Below, piece by piece: positions 1 to 10,593 of a stretch of DNA of 64,000 nucleotides; the stretch's first letter is position 1, and the number at the start of each line of letters is the position of its first letter. Made by a program: the position numbers and the translations under genes. This DNA comes from Dendrophyllia cribrosa (taxonomy: Eukaryota > Cnidaria > Anthozoa > Scleractinia > Dendrophylliidae): assembly GCA_024195265.1 (NCBI GenBank), contig JAJLRJ010000002.1, forward strand, positions 16,626,764 through 16,690,763, given 5' to 3'. The notes below the pieces were generated by a model. The model was not told the origin of the DNA and made no database searches. It worked only from the letters and a program-made list of their open reading frames with translations.

Positions 1-868
1 TTGCAGGACAATATTAAAAGGAGGAACATCGGAACAAAGAAAAAGCAAGCTAGGACTTTTTATTGAGGATCTTCAGCCATTTATATTTTATCACATTTTT
101 GAGCCTGACAAAAAAACCACAACAATTGTTCAGATGATCAATGATCCACTCCAAAATGCGAGCAAGTTCGATCGCAGAATCAGCTCATTCGGTCTCTGTC
201 AATTAAATGTCGGATGACAAGTTTTTTGCTTCGTCCAGTTCGTGGTTTGTTAAAGCATGGCAAGAAAAAACTTACTGTTGGTCTGTCCACATTTATATTC
301 ATTTATAATTGTTTTCTACGTAAATTTTCCCACCGGATTTTTCCGCACTGGTGCAAATTAACATTATGGCGATATATTATATTTTTGTCTCGCATATTTC
401 AGACAGCACCAAAGCCGTTCCAGACTCTAGACTGCACACTGTTAGTGTAGATAAGAACGCGTTCTGAAAGAAAACAAGGGAACGCGTTCCATTTTACTGA
501 ACTGGAACGCTAAGGGAACGCAAAATGGAACGCAAAGGGAACGCAAAATGGAACGCTAAGGGAACGCAAAATGGAACGCCAAGGGGAACGCGTTCTGCTA
601 AGCGTTCCCTGTTAGGTTACTTCTGTCCGGTACTGTATGTTCTTGACTATTTAAAAAACTAATTTTAAACAATAAGAATTTTTTATTGTAAGCTGTGTGC
701 AAGTTCATGAGAAAATGCAAATTTTAGCCATTAATTAAAATCTTCCATCACTATATTTTCCACTATTATTTTTCCTTTCTCACATAATGCCCTAACAAAG
801 ACATATACTCACAACCTATCAAAACTGTGTTAGGCCACCTTAAACTTTCTTCTGTATTGTCTCTGAAG
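1..868 (+). other. Intron of gene 1 (left part outside window)
   Basis: This stretch lies directly before the first recognisable exon of gene 1. By comparison with genes 2 and 3 it should be the intron between the second RRM exon and the glycine-rich exon. It ends in TCTCTGAAG just before the exon. Apart from the GAACGC repeat at 455-610 nothing coding was recognised; the short open frame at 214-450 has no similarity I know. Confidence 0.6.
455..610. repeat. GAACGC tandem repeat with palindromic ends
   Basis: A short array of a unit near 23 bp built from GGGAACGCAAAATGGAACGC, repeated about four times. Each end carries the palindrome GAACGCGTTC (455-464 and about 586-595), so the whole array is roughly an inverted repeat. 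It lies inside the gene 1 intron. Confidence 0.8.
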
Positions 869-1019
869 GATTTAGATGGCCGGACAATCAAAGTATCAGA
901 AGCACGCTCCGGTGGGGGTGGAGGTGGAGGTGGAGGTGGAGGTGGTGGTGGGTTTGGCGGCAGAGGAGGGCGAGGCGGAGGAAGAGGTGGAGGAAGAGGT
1001 GGTTTTGGGAGGGGAGGAG
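869..1019 (+). CDS. Gene 1 exon: RRM end and RGG tail
   Basis: Acceptor CTGAAG|GAT at 868/869 and donor GGAG|GTAAGT at 1019/1020. It opens at phase 0 and leaves one base for the next exon, the same phases as the homologous exons at 23661-23886 and 42436-42634. That agreement is the main support for the boundaries. The GGT/GGA run at about 908-950 is low-complexity and prone to length change. Confidence 0.85.
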
Positions 1020-2752
1020 GTAAGTTCGTAAAACCATTCTGTCAAGTTTCTATTTTTTTTTCCTTTCTTCTAATACCTTATTTTTTCCCATTATTTTTTA
1101 ACAAAAATGTTGTTTTTTTGTTTTAATTAAGGGCTTTAAAGTGCAACTAATCCCAATTTTTTTTCTTTCAGTAAATAAAATCTCCTGTTTGTCCTGATTA
1201 CTTGTGCAAAAAAATTATCGTAATTGATAAAATCCCCGCGTTTCTACAGCTGTTTGAAGTTAGGTGCTTCTACCCCATTACCAAGCATTTGTGGGAGCTG
1301 GGTACGAACTTTGCTGTGACGTCGTCGAAGGAGACCATTTGCTGCATTCTCATAAGCATATCACCGCGAAGCGACAAAGAAGAAGGCATTTTAACGTGAA
1401 TGGTACTCAAAAACCAAAAAAGGGATTTTGTGCACTCTGATGCCTTTTTTGTGTTTGCCCACAGTTCCTTTGCTCTTCACATCATGAAAATCAATCTCTT
1501 TCGATGACGTCACAAGATGTCAAAGCAAAACTTGGACCCATTCTTCACATTGCTTGGTACTGGCTGAAAGAACCGCCACAATATGAAACTTTAAAAAACT
1601 ATTAAAAAAATCAAGGAAAAAATGCTACGGTAAAAAAAATTTTGCACAGGTAATCAGGACAATTAGGAGATTTTGTTTGGCGAAAAACATTATTGGGGGT
1701 TAGTTGCACTTTAAATCGTGATTCAGTAACCTAGAATGTAATGTTTTAGGCAACTGAAAGATGCTGCTTTGTTTGCTTCAAAATGCAGAACAAAGAATCT
1801 CTGCAAATCCAAAACTTATCAATTTTCCATGCTGCCAGAATCCCCTAGTGGCAAGCACCTGATCTGGCTGTCAAAAATATTGAAACTAAAATTAGAGTAT
1901 ACTGTATCTATTTTAAATCATATTCTTAATCTATTAGTAATACAATGAGTTCTGACTAAGCCGGACACCTTCAGGATCAGCTCTTGTTGTCCACCTTGCA
2001 AAGTGCTCGCAAACTTTCAACATTCCTAACTTCTTTAATATTAAAGCAAATGCCACCAAACCTTGTGACTTTTCTTAAAACTTATCTGGCAACAATTTGG
2101 TATGACATTTCATTGTTCATGTGACATAATGTTTCCACGGCAATAAGATTTTGACAGCGGTGTTTTTCAAAATTTGGATTTGTTTACCTTTCTATAAAAA
2201 ATAAAGTTTGTTGTCATAACTTTTGCATTTTTATGCCATTTTAGTCTTTTAAGCCAATTTGGACAATTTTCTAAGGTTTTGGAGAAATCCAGAAAGCCAA
2301 GATGGGCTGCATGGCAGAACAAATGATGTACATGCAATTTTCATATCATTGTCCCATTTTGCAGACCACAAAGGAAAAAGTTTTGGATGTACCATACATA
2401 CACACCAAGTTTCATTGTCATCAGGCTAAATAGTGTTAATACCTTGAAATCAACTTTTTCATTGTGGAGGTGGCATTTCATCCAGAACCTAAAACAGTCC
2501 CTTACATGTCACTCCCACACAGTCCTTTAGCTGGACACACTGGCCTACTCTTTTGGGTACTTGAAAAACAAATCCTGACCCAAGATGTATTTGTAATACT
2601 GCTCCATCCTTAGATTTTAGAAACCTTACTAATACGCCACTGTTTAATTAATACAACAACAACAAGTTAAGTTCAGACCTCACTCTTAATGTGCAGGTTA
2701 TGGTGGTGGCGCACAGCAGTATGGTGGAGATCGCTATGACCAAGGATACTAA
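869..2752 (+). CDS. Gene 1: glycine-rich RNA-binding protein, C-terminal exons (partial)
   Basis: The last two coding exons of an RRM plus glycine-rich protein; the start lies left of the window. Exons are 869-1019 and 2697-2752, joined in phase 1, giving 68 residues and a TAA stop. The first begins with DLDGRTIKVSEARS, the last strand of an RRM, then a run of 14 glycines and an RGG tail. The last exon adds a Gly/Tyr/Gln tail ending YDQGY. RRM-RGG proteins of the CIRBP/RBM3 type bind RNA and act in RNA stability and stress responses; that role is inferred from the family. Gene 1 has an RGG-type tail, whereas genes 2 and 3 have YGG repeats. A donor (AAG|GTAAAA) lies 7 nt after the stop, so the 3' UTR is probably spliced. 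Confidence 0.85.
1135..1715. mobile_element. MITE-like element, TTTAAAGTGCAACTAA ends
   Basis: Terminal inverted repeats begin TTTAAAGTGCAACTAA and continue imperfectly for about 80 bp, sharing TGTCCTGATTAC inside each arm. It sits in the last intron of gene 1. No transposase frame is seen between the arms. The terminal TTTAAA could include a TTAA target duplication. Confidence 0.75.
2697..2752 (+). CDS. Gene 1 last coding exon
   Basis: Acceptor AATGTGCAG|GTT. With the carried G it reads GYGGGAQQYGGDRYDQGY then TAA. Phase and composition match the last coding exons of genes 2 and 3. The exon continues 7 nt past the stop to a donor at 2760. Confidence 0.85.
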
Positions 2753-2938
2753 TTTGAAGGTAAAATTAATTTAATTAATTAATATTTAAGTATCGGGACC
2801 TTAACCCTCTAACTCCTGTGAGTGCCAAAAATCAAAATTCAAAAATAAAGAGTACCATGCAAAAGTACTGCTAAAGAGATTGCATTTAAATAGTCATGCA
2901 TATGTTTTTATCGACAGACTCAAAAGTTAGAACTTTTT

Positions 2939-3040
2939 GAGAGGTGACCAATGTAGAGAGGTGACCAATGTAGCGAGGTAGCCTTTGTAGAGAGGTGGCC
3001 TTTATAGGGAGGTGGGTGGCCACTATGAGAGGTTCAACAG
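2939..3040. repeat. 18-bp tandem repeat GAGAGGTGACCAATGTA
   Basis: Four to five diverging copies of an 18-bp unit, followed by GAGAGGTTCAACAGTA. That last word is the reverse complement of the element end seen at 5903 (CAGTTGAACCTCTC), so the array is probably the internal end of a pogo/Tigger-like element. Confidence 0.65.
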
Positions 3041-3362
3041 TATTTACATTTACGTTTTGTTTAAGCGCCTTCCCACCTGATATTTGTGAATATTTAATTT
3101 CTGATTTAGACTCACTGTCTTATTTGTTTGCATTCAATAGTACATTTTACTCAAGGGTACATATAATACCAGAAACCCATAAGTGGGTTGAAACGTGCAA
3201 CTGTCTCTTGTATTCTTCAAAACAAGCTTCTGATTATTTAATTTGCTAAGAAGTTGTTACAGCCATATTTGGAAAATCAAGATAAAAATATTAACCAATC
3301 AATTCGCTAGAACAACTTGCTTCCAATCTCGAGGGACCGAGGGGTTTCTTTTAAGCAAAAAT

Positions 3363-4066
3363 GAATACCTTATTATAGGAAATTAATTTACGTTACACTA
3401 AATTAACGTAAATTTTTCAAAAGTTAGGTTTACATGCATTAAATTAAGGCGAATTTTTCGATAAGCATCTTGCTTTATTTACTGCAATTTTCATAATTCT
3501 GCACACTCGCACTTTACATTTCTGGCCCCGGTTGTTCAAAAGGTGGATAACGCTATCCATCGGATAAATCACTATCCAGTGGATAAGTATTAACGAAATC
3601 AATTGTGTTATCCGCTGGATAGTGGTTTATCCGGTGGATAGCGTTATCCACCTTTTGAACAACCGGGCCCTGAACGCCAAACTGCGTTTTGGCTTCTGTC
3701 AATAAAACCTTCCAAGACAAGTGCACGGATGTTTCTAAGTTTTTTTTAAAGCCGAAAATTTGGTTTTGAAGCCTAACTAGACCCTATCGATTCAAAAGAT
3801 CAATTCAAAAGATCTTTCAGTCAAAAGACATTTTGAACTCAATTTTAAACGAAGACGTCCTGTCAGATAGTGACTCTGAAGAGCCAATGGAGGAGTCATG
3901 AACTAATAAGGTTTTGTAATGAAATAGAGGTGCTTTAAAATAGCAATGTTGTAAAATAGCGTGCATTAAATTTACATCGACATTAAATAAGATACATTAA
4001 ATTAACGCGAATTTTGTAAAATCGCGTTAATAAAGTGCATTGTTAATTCCCTATAATAAGGTATTC
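3363..4066. mobile_element. MITE with GAATACCTTATTATAGG ends
   Basis: Inverted ends GAATACCTTATTATAGG at 3363-3379 and 4050-4066, each followed by AATTAA-rich sequence. It lies inside the 3163-4123 element and is itself interrupted by the palindrome at 3524-3669. Confidence 0.75.
3524..3669. mobile_element. Palindromic MITE, GGTTGTTCAAAAGGTGGAT family
   Basis: Nearly perfect hairpin of about 146 bp, ends GGCCCCGGTTGTTCAAAAGG and its complement, with the inner words CTATCC and GGATAA. Relatives are a truncated copy at 11034-11108 and a rearranged copy at 56538-56700. Confidence 0.85.
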
Positions 4067-4659
4067 GGAAGCTGTGAATGCGTGTTACACGTTTCAACCC
4101 ACTTATGGGTTCTTGATAATACTTATTGCCCTTGGGACAGTATCCTTATAGCCCCCATGTATAAGTATACAATACTTGCAGTATAAATATGCAGTGTGTT
4201 TAGAGAAAAATCTCATCCCCTTTTATAGTGTCACTCTATGTTCAAATTGTGTGGAAGCAGTGAGAACGGTCTAAAAGAAAAAGAAGTGTTAACTATTTTT
4301 ATCCCCACTGCCCTCTCCTGCCACTGACAGGCAAAACAGGGAACACATTTCCTCTGCTTTTTATCTTCTGTGTTCTGTTTGCTTTTCTTTATGTTGGGAG
4401 CCAAGACAGGCTAGTTGCATTGCTAAGTATTCATGTACCCTCCAAAGCTGAATGCAAAGTGCATTAGTTGTGCTTATCACTGCAATATTATTAACTCTGC
4501 CGTCTGTCTGTCCGTCTATTTTCTTTTGCAGAATAAATTGTCATTTGCAATTTGCAATATTATAACTATGCACTATCTTTATGGCAAGTTCACATGTCTA
4601 ACTTAAGAGATCCTGCAATGGTCTTAGTGAGATACAACTGGGAAGGGTGTTGTTTTGTT

Positions 4660-5430
4660 GCAATATCTCCTAACAATTCCATTTGTTCTGTTTGTCATTC
4701 TCACAAAAGGCCGTGGCTGGAAATCATCTGTACTACTCCATGATTCAACCATGTTCCTGACAGTTTAACACATACACCTAATAGAAAAAACGTTGTCAGA
4801 AAAAAAACATAAACCATGAACAATACGACACAATGCAGTTCTTAAGAAACAGGGCAAACAAGGCTTGCTAACATTCCATTTATTGATGTTTAAGATTTAT
4901 TACCACCTAAAACTAGGTTTTCAGAGGATGATTTAGAGCAATCTTTGTTATAATTAATGTGCAGTTTGTCTGCAAACACAATAATATTTTTTCGTTTCCC
5001 AGAAAACCATTCGATCGTGTCGTTCATAGTTTATACTTTTTTCCAGACAACGCTTTTTCAATCAGGTGTACATTGTATATTGACGAGATGGGTGTTTGTA
5101 ACAAGAGGAAAATATTCAGGGTGCTGTCCTGAAACACAATGAATGAACACCCTCAGCTTATGACGTTCGATGCTCTGAAGTTAACTTCCTGTTACATTGA
5201 TTCATGTGCTCTGAAAACCTCAGCTTATGATATTTGGCTCTTTGATGTTCCACTGACCCATGGTTTCTGCAGAAATGGCTCACCATAGAAAGTTTATAAT
5301 TAATTAATTTTATTATTGATTATTATAGCTAGAGACATTTTATAATGTTAATTTTTTATGTTTAGTTTTATGTTTGCCCAGCGCAGTTGGAGATCAAAAT
5401 ACTGTACTTCATTAAAAGATAACGTTTTAC
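4660..5430 (+). other. Gene 1 probable 3' UTR exon, conserved block
   Basis: Two blocks (4660-4768 and 5091-5275) plus a weaker tail to about 5430 are the only sequence outside coding exons shared by all three paralogous loci (27692-28140 and 51910-52357). In loci 2 and 3 the two blocks are about 22 bp apart; here 322 bp separate them. Conservation, plus strand order and a final ATTAAA suggest the spliced 3' UTR. The copies at 27716 and 51932 begin after CTCCTAACAG; here the same place reads AACAA, so a different acceptor, perhaps CTTTTGCAG at 4531, would be used. Confidence 0.5.
5411..5416 (+). promoter_or_regulatory. Candidate poly(A) signal ATTAAA, gene 1
   Basis: ATTAAA in the context CATTAAAAGA, conserved in all three loci (28135-28140 and 52352-52357). 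An AATAAA also occurs at 5461, only in this copy. Confidence 0.45.
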
Positions 5431-5472
5431 TGTGTGTCTGCTGAAAATAATAACAATTTGAATAAAAATATA

Positions 5473-5888
5473 ATACCGTATTTCCTCAAATAATAGCCAG
5501 GGACAATAATTATTTTTTCCACTCCAAAGGGGGGCAATTTCAAGGGGAGGCGATTTATCTAGGTGGTGGGGGGGGGGGGGGGGGATTATTTCAAATATTG
5601 CTCGCTGGAAGCTTAGTTCGCTTAAAGAGCTCAAGTAATTAAAGGAAAGAGTCAAATACATGAACATCACTACAGCAAAACTATATGAAACCTCTGCTTT
5701 TGTAACTTTTCTGTAATTATGATTGTTTCCTATACAAGAAGTAAATGTTTAACTTGGCTGAAAGGATGTTTAAGAAAAGGGGAGGGGATGGGGGCAATTA
5801 AACGAGGGAGGCGATCGATTATTTCAAGTATTTCCACCAAAGGGGGGCGATTAATTTAGGGACGGCTATTATTTCAGGAAATATGGTA
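5473..5888. mobile_element. MITE with TACCGTATTTCC / AATAATAGCC ends
   Basis: Inverted ends of about 25 bp (TACCGTATTTCCTCAAATAA and its imperfect complement at 5864-5888), flanked by TA, and a G homopolymer near 5567-5584. TA flanks suggest a Tc1/mariner-type mover. No transposase remains. Confidence 0.7.
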
Positions 5889-6041
5889 CCTCACTTACAA
5901 CACAGTTGAACCTCTCTAATATGGACACTGAAGGAACAGAGGCAAGTGTCCATATTAGGAAGGTGTCTGTATTAGAGAAGTTGTGATTGGGGTATATTGA
6001 AAATTAGTTGAAGTTAAAGAAACCTGTGACAACAGTTGTGT

Positions 6042-6413
6042 GCTTAGTACCCTGGCCTTTGAGTGTAAGTGAGGCTGGAGTTGACTTTGTTTTGATACAA
6101 ACCTATCTGCTTTTCATGTGTAAATCATGTAAAACAAAAACTACGTTGCAGTATGCAGCTCTTACAAGGTCTTCTCTGATTTGCTGAAAAAACAATAGAA
6201 CAAACACAACAATGGATCCTAGCCCTTAAAACAATAGAGCTGCATGATATCCAGGTCCAATGAAATTAGAGGTTGCAAAGAGCTGCATGGTATCTGAAAA
6301 CTACCGTTAGTTAGCATAAGAAAAACATGATTTGCATATGAAAAGCAGGAAGGTTTGTATCAAAGCATGGTCAACTTCAGCCTCACTCTCAGTCAAAGGC
6401 CAGGTCACTAAGT
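6042..6413. mobile_element. Inverted-repeat element around 6.2 kb
   Basis: Arms of about 90 bp share CTGGCCTTTGA, GTGAGGCTG, GTTGAC, GATACAAACC and CTGCTTTTCAT in inverted order. The loop holds a short direct duplication around GCAGCTCTT/GAGCTGCAT. Non-coding. Confidence 0.65.
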
Positions 6414-6563
6414 AGACAACTGTAAATTGGACTATTTATAACAATTATTATGTTGGATGTGTGATGGAAAATACATACAGCCTCAAACTAGCAAAAACTG
6501 GGAAAATTCTTTCATTTTAGTCTCTTACCACAAAAAAAAAGAGTTAAACCCCTATGTGACAGT

Positions 6564-7386
6564 TATGCATGGTTCAATTCCTACAGTTATCATCACACCC
6601 CCGGGGATTTGCCATTTTTTCTTCGCTTAGCGTCCTAATCCCCACCCCCCCGGGCACAAAGGAGGTAATTCCTTACCCCCGGGACACTCAACAGTAGATT
6701 GATAAAAAAAACATCTACACAGTAATATTATGAATAGCGCGCTTAAAAGCAATGAGAGATTCATATTTTTTTTGTTTTTCTTCCTTGCTCGCGTTTCTTT
6801 GGCTTTCATCGCTTCTCTCTGGCGGTTGTTTCGTGTACTGAGGATGTGTTCTTGCCAACACTTCACATCATCCACTGACAGGCTTTAACTTTGCCAAATT
6901 GTTTTCTTCCAGCCAATTACTAACAAATTGTAAGGATTTCCCAGCAAAGAAGTCCGCTTGTTGAGTCATGTCCGCCATGGGTATATACTCCATGGAGGTT
7001 TTTAATTATATGCACACAAAACTATCCGGCACTTATTTAGGGTTAAAAACTCATTTTAAAATGGTTAGCTTTTATTTACTGTTTATGGGTAGTGATATCC
7101 ATAACAGTAAATAAAAGCTAACCATTTCAAAATGAGTTTTTAACCCTAAATAAGTGCCGGATAGTTTTGTGTGCATATAATTAAAAACCTCCATGGAGTA
7201 TATACCCCGCCATGTGTTATCACGAAATTTTCGCCCCATAATTCCTTGCGTACCTAGCTTATCCCCACCCCCTACCCCCAGGACAAGACTGCTTGCAAAA
7301 TTCCCTACCCACCGGCCACAAGGGCCGACTTTGTCCCCGGGGGGGGGAGGGGGAAGATGGTAACTGTAGGAATTAAACCATGCATT
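6564..7386. mobile_element. MITE with ATGCATGGTT(T/C)AATTCC ends
   Basis: Inverted ends ATGCATGGTTCAATTCC and CCTACAGTTA, then C-rich subterminal tracts on the left arm and G-rich on the right. It hosts the hAT-like hairpin at 6980-7206. Confidence 0.7.
6980..7206. mobile_element. hAT-like foldback element with 8-bp target duplication
   Basis: Nearly perfect hairpin with arms of about 107 bp and a short loop around 7088-7103. Ends are GGTATATACTCCATGGAGG. It is flanked by the direct repeat CCGCCATG (6972-6979 and 7207-7214). An 8-bp target duplication is the hallmark of hAT transposition; assignment rests on that alone. Confidence 0.8.
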
Positions 7387-7869
7387 AGCAATTTATAACA
7401 TTGCAAATTGTATTTTATTCTTTTGGGACTGATGACCTTAGTGCCTGCAATAAAAAGGTTAAGTGTGTATGAATTTACTCTTTGGCCAAAATTTAGTGTC
7501 CGTTGTTAATAGTTTTTCCAAATCTACCTTAATTTATGCCGTCGGTTTTCCACTGTCGTCAGCCTGCATGTAAAATTGCATGTTTTAACGTTGACCTGTT
7601 AGAAAATCTCAAATGCCCGTGACAGAACCAGGTCCAGATACTATTTGTGACGTTATCCCTTTTTATGATGAAAGAAATCTTGCGCAGCTAACTCGTGCAG
7701 AAGGAAAAGATCTTTCAAAAAGTGTCCATATGAGAAAGATCTCGTGAATTGAGCTAGAGTTTCACGCGAAAAACCCGTTCGATTTGACTGGCAAAATCAA
7801 AAGAAAATCTGGTCTTTATTAAAAATATTCAGTGTTTTCCCAGAAACTTTTACAACATAAACTAGTAGT

Positions 7870-8060
7870 AATAGGCGATTTGCACGATGGCGTCATTTGA
7901 CTACAACTACCAGAATTCATTTTGTTTTTCCTTTCTTATTTAAATTTTGTAATCCCAGTGCGGTTTAAATAACAATAGCCCTAATTTGCACTACAAAACA
8001 AAAAACTGAAGGATTCTGGTAGTTGTAGTCATATGACGTCAACGTGCAAATGGCCTATTG
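7870..8060. mobile_element. Short MITE, TAATAGGCGATTTGCAC ends
   Basis: About 190 bp with inverted arms of about 45 bp sharing TTTGCACG, TGACTACAACTACCAGAAT. Non-coding. Followed by GGTGG-rich sequence and a run of about 22 G at 8154-8175. Confidence 0.75.
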
Positions 8061-8212
8061 GAAATTAGGAGAGTGCGTTCGACAGGGTGGGGTGATGGTA
8101 CGAGGGGGTGAGGAAGTGGGAGGTGGAGGTGAGGGCCAATAGGCGGTTTTGTTTGGGGGGGGGGGGGGGGGGGGGCAGTCAAGGAGTGGCAGTTATTATA
8201 TCGTTGTCATAT

Positions 8213-8960
8213 AGAGTACCGAAGTGATGACGTCACAAAAACCAAATTTGTGAAATTATGGGATTTGATTTTTTTTTTAATCAAAACTTTAATACTTCAA
8301 TGACAGAAAATTACAGTGAATAAAAGGATACATACACACATACAAAAAAAATAAATAAAAGATAGAAGATTACATGAAAGTTGGTGCAAGCACATATTAC
8401 ATAATGATGATAATAATGGGCTGGGGTATACCCAAGAAGCATTGGCATTAAATTACACTGACTACAAACATTAGTTAATAAATAAGACATTGATATTGAT
8501 CCGAGATAGAAGCATCTTCTCCTTCTAAGAGATCATTTTCAGTTGAACTCAATACGAAGTTTGCGCTGTAACTTTCTAATAAACTCATCGAAGTCGCACT
8601 CGTTTTTATTCAGCTTCCTACAATACAAAAAATATTTGGCGAAGAGAAGGCAATAATTGAGTTTGGATAGTTTTGGATCATTGTTACTGCATTCTATTAT
8701 TCCAAACAGTTTTTCGAACAGAGTAGGTGAAAAATGAGAATTATTTGTTTTGTTAAACCATAATACCACCACGTAATGAACCAAGGCAAAAATTAGAAAG
8801 GTTTGTATGGATTCATCAGAGCATAACGGTGCCAATATCTCACCCCCAAATTGCAATAAGATGCTGATTTTTGGCAAGCGGGCATTTTTCGTCATGCCCT
8901 TTCCGAATATCTAATCAAATCCCATAATTTCACAAGTGTGACGTCACACTTCGGTACTCT
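8213..8960. mobile_element. MITE AGAGTACCGAAGT, interrupted by a LINE tail
   Basis: Inverted ends AGAGTACCGAAGT with TGACGTCAC, then TGTGAAATTATGGGATTTGATT in each arm (split in the arms by a few substitutions). Between the arms lies a minus-strand LINE 3' end (about 8265-8900). Confidence 0.7.
8539..8895 (-). pseudogene. LINE ORF2 C-terminal fragment
   Basis: An open frame of 118 codons on the minus strand. Its tail, KLNYCLLFAKYFLYCRKLN followed by a charged FIRKLQRKLRIE, resembles the region downstream of the reverse transcriptase in many non-LTR retrotransposons, where a conserved LNxxLLxAKYFxY motif occurs. No catalytic motif is present. A-rich 3' sequence (T-rich on the plus strand, about 8265-8380) fits a LINE 3' end. 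Recognition is from memory of the pattern; the clade is not determined. Confidence 0.55.
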
Positions 8961-9137
8961 ATTGTCTGGATATTTTCAGTTTGGAACTATAAAATCCAAG
9001 TCTTGTTTTGTTTACATACAATCGCTTTTCAACCTATGAAATTAATGAAACAAACACAAAAATGGACAACAAAATCTTCTTTTAAAAAAAATTATTCAAA
9101 TATTCGTTAGTTTATGTTTAAAAGCAAAAATAAATAA

Positions 9138-9333
9138 TCTGATTTGCCGATAGCAGTTAATGTAAAATTTGACCTCTACAAAGGTCCATCTCTCAGTCAC
9201 AGTCTTCCATCTTGTGTACCCATATGCCCAGTTACTGCGTCAGCTCAATTATCAGATGGCTTCCATGAAAGACAGCAGCTTCCTGTTGCACTTGCATGGG
9301 CCATAACAATTCACAAAAGTCAAGGCCGGACTT
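9138..9333 (+). pseudogene. Pif1-like helicase C-terminal fragment
   Basis: The frame DLPIAVNVKFD...LPVALAWAITIHKSQGRT matches the last helicase motifs of Pif1-type SF1 helicases, in which AxxxTIHKSQG is motif VI. Such fragments occur in Helitron-type elements and as host gene relics. The frame has a stop at 9135-9137 and is cut at motif VI by the insertion at 9334-9516. Only about 60 residues remain, so it is not functional. Confidence 0.7.
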
Positions 9334-9516
9334 TTTTTTTTATTTTTTTTATTTATTAATTTATTAATTTTAACAATACAATACAAAAAACTAATTAACA
9401 ACAGTAGTAGACACTAGTTACAATTACACTAATTACACTAGTTACGTTACCAAGTGAATGTAGAAAAAGAGAATAACTAAAAAAAAACGTAAACTAAAAT
9501 AAACGTAAAGTAAATT
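9334..9516 (-). mobile_element. Short retroposon with 11-bp target duplication
   Basis: Flanked by the direct repeat AGGCCGGACTT (9323-9333 and 9517-9527). The left end is T/A-rich, as expected for the A-rich tail of a retroposon inserted in reverse. ACAATACAATAC-type sequence follows, as in the insertion at 12129-12551, so both may belong to one LINE/SINE family. Confidence 0.7.
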
Positions 9517-9902
9517 AGGCCGGACTTACGTAAGGCACGGGTAGATAACCTGAGAAAAGAAGAAGATAAGAGCAAAAAAACTTGAAGTGAGGGAAAATTA
9601 AACTCGGAGTAAATTACTTTTAACACATGGATTGTTTGTCCTACTTTACTTACCTAATTGACAAATTATATTATTGAGAGTCTTACGATAACGTTTAATC
9701 GGGGGAAGCACATACATTCCCCTTGCTGTAAAACCATGTCTAAACACTTTGGTTGGATTATAACAGAACTAATGATGGTGTTCAGTGTTATGAAATCTAT
9801 TGTGCTAATGCCATTCGGTCTAGTCTGTCTTCTTCAGTCAGTCGATACCGCAAAGTATTTGATGATTTTAAACTTGTTAACCGCTCATAGGTCATTGGCT
9901 CA

Positions 9903-10306
9903 GACTACGTTTACACTAGAGGAGATTTTCACGAATCCGGAACATTTTGGTACCGGATTCGTTTTGCTGTTTACACGCAGATGGGGGAATCCGAAATAAA
10001 AACGTTCCGGTTTGGTCGCGTCTCCGGAGATTTTGAATCCGAAATCTAAAGTGAATACTTTGTATCCGATAACTGTAAATCCGCAATGTTTTGAAGTGTA
10101 AACAGTTGTTCCCACGAATCCGGATACTTTTTCGCCTGCTTTGTAACCGTTCCCGCATGAATGTCCTCGGATTTATCGATGTGTGTAAACGGTTGGGAAT
10201 CCGAATACCCTTTAGTATAAACGCCTGCGAATCCGAATACCCTAAATTTAATAAATCCGGAAACATTTATGAATCCGGAAAAATCTCTTCTAGTGTAAAC
10301 GTAGTC
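9903..10306. mobile_element. MITE GACTACGTTTACACTAGA
   Basis: Ends of about 28 bp, GACTACGTTTACACTAGA plus (G/A)GAGATTTT, perfectly opposed. The interior is rich in AATCCGGA and ATCCGAATAC words on both strands, so several short frames are open there without meaning. Two copies of GAACGCAATAAAGTC follow at about 10306-10344. Confidence 0.8.
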
Positions 10307-10593
10307 GAACGCAATAAAGTCCTTCGTCGAACGCAATAAAGTCATCTAGTGAAAGGCCTGAACGAGGGGAAAAAAATGGAATAACAACGAAAAAGAACGG
10401 AGAGACTGAAGAAAATTTTGCTTTGCGCGCACGCCCGAAACCAAAAGTCTTTATTTGACCCAGAAAGGAAAGGAAGCTTAGTCAACGTTTTGGACAGTAT
10501 GCTTGAAATTTGCTTTCACAGCAGTCGGAAAATTGTATTTGTGGATTCAAATTGCCGTTTTCTGCGAAATTTCTAGGAGTTAATGGGTTATAA

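Larger units (their letters stand above)
3163..4123. mobile_element. Outer inverted-repeat element (three-level nest)
   Basis: Perfect 23-bp arms at 3175-3197 and 4088-4110, containing AAGTGGGTTGAAACGTG, with weaker pairing outside them. A second inverted-repeat element (3363-4066) and a third (3524-3669) lie inside. No coding frame is seen. Confidence 0.65.

Noticed and set aside
9900..10345. Five overlapping frames of 71-116 codons
   Set aside because: All lie in the AATCCGGA-rich MITE at 9903-10306, whose near-palindromic words keep several frames open.
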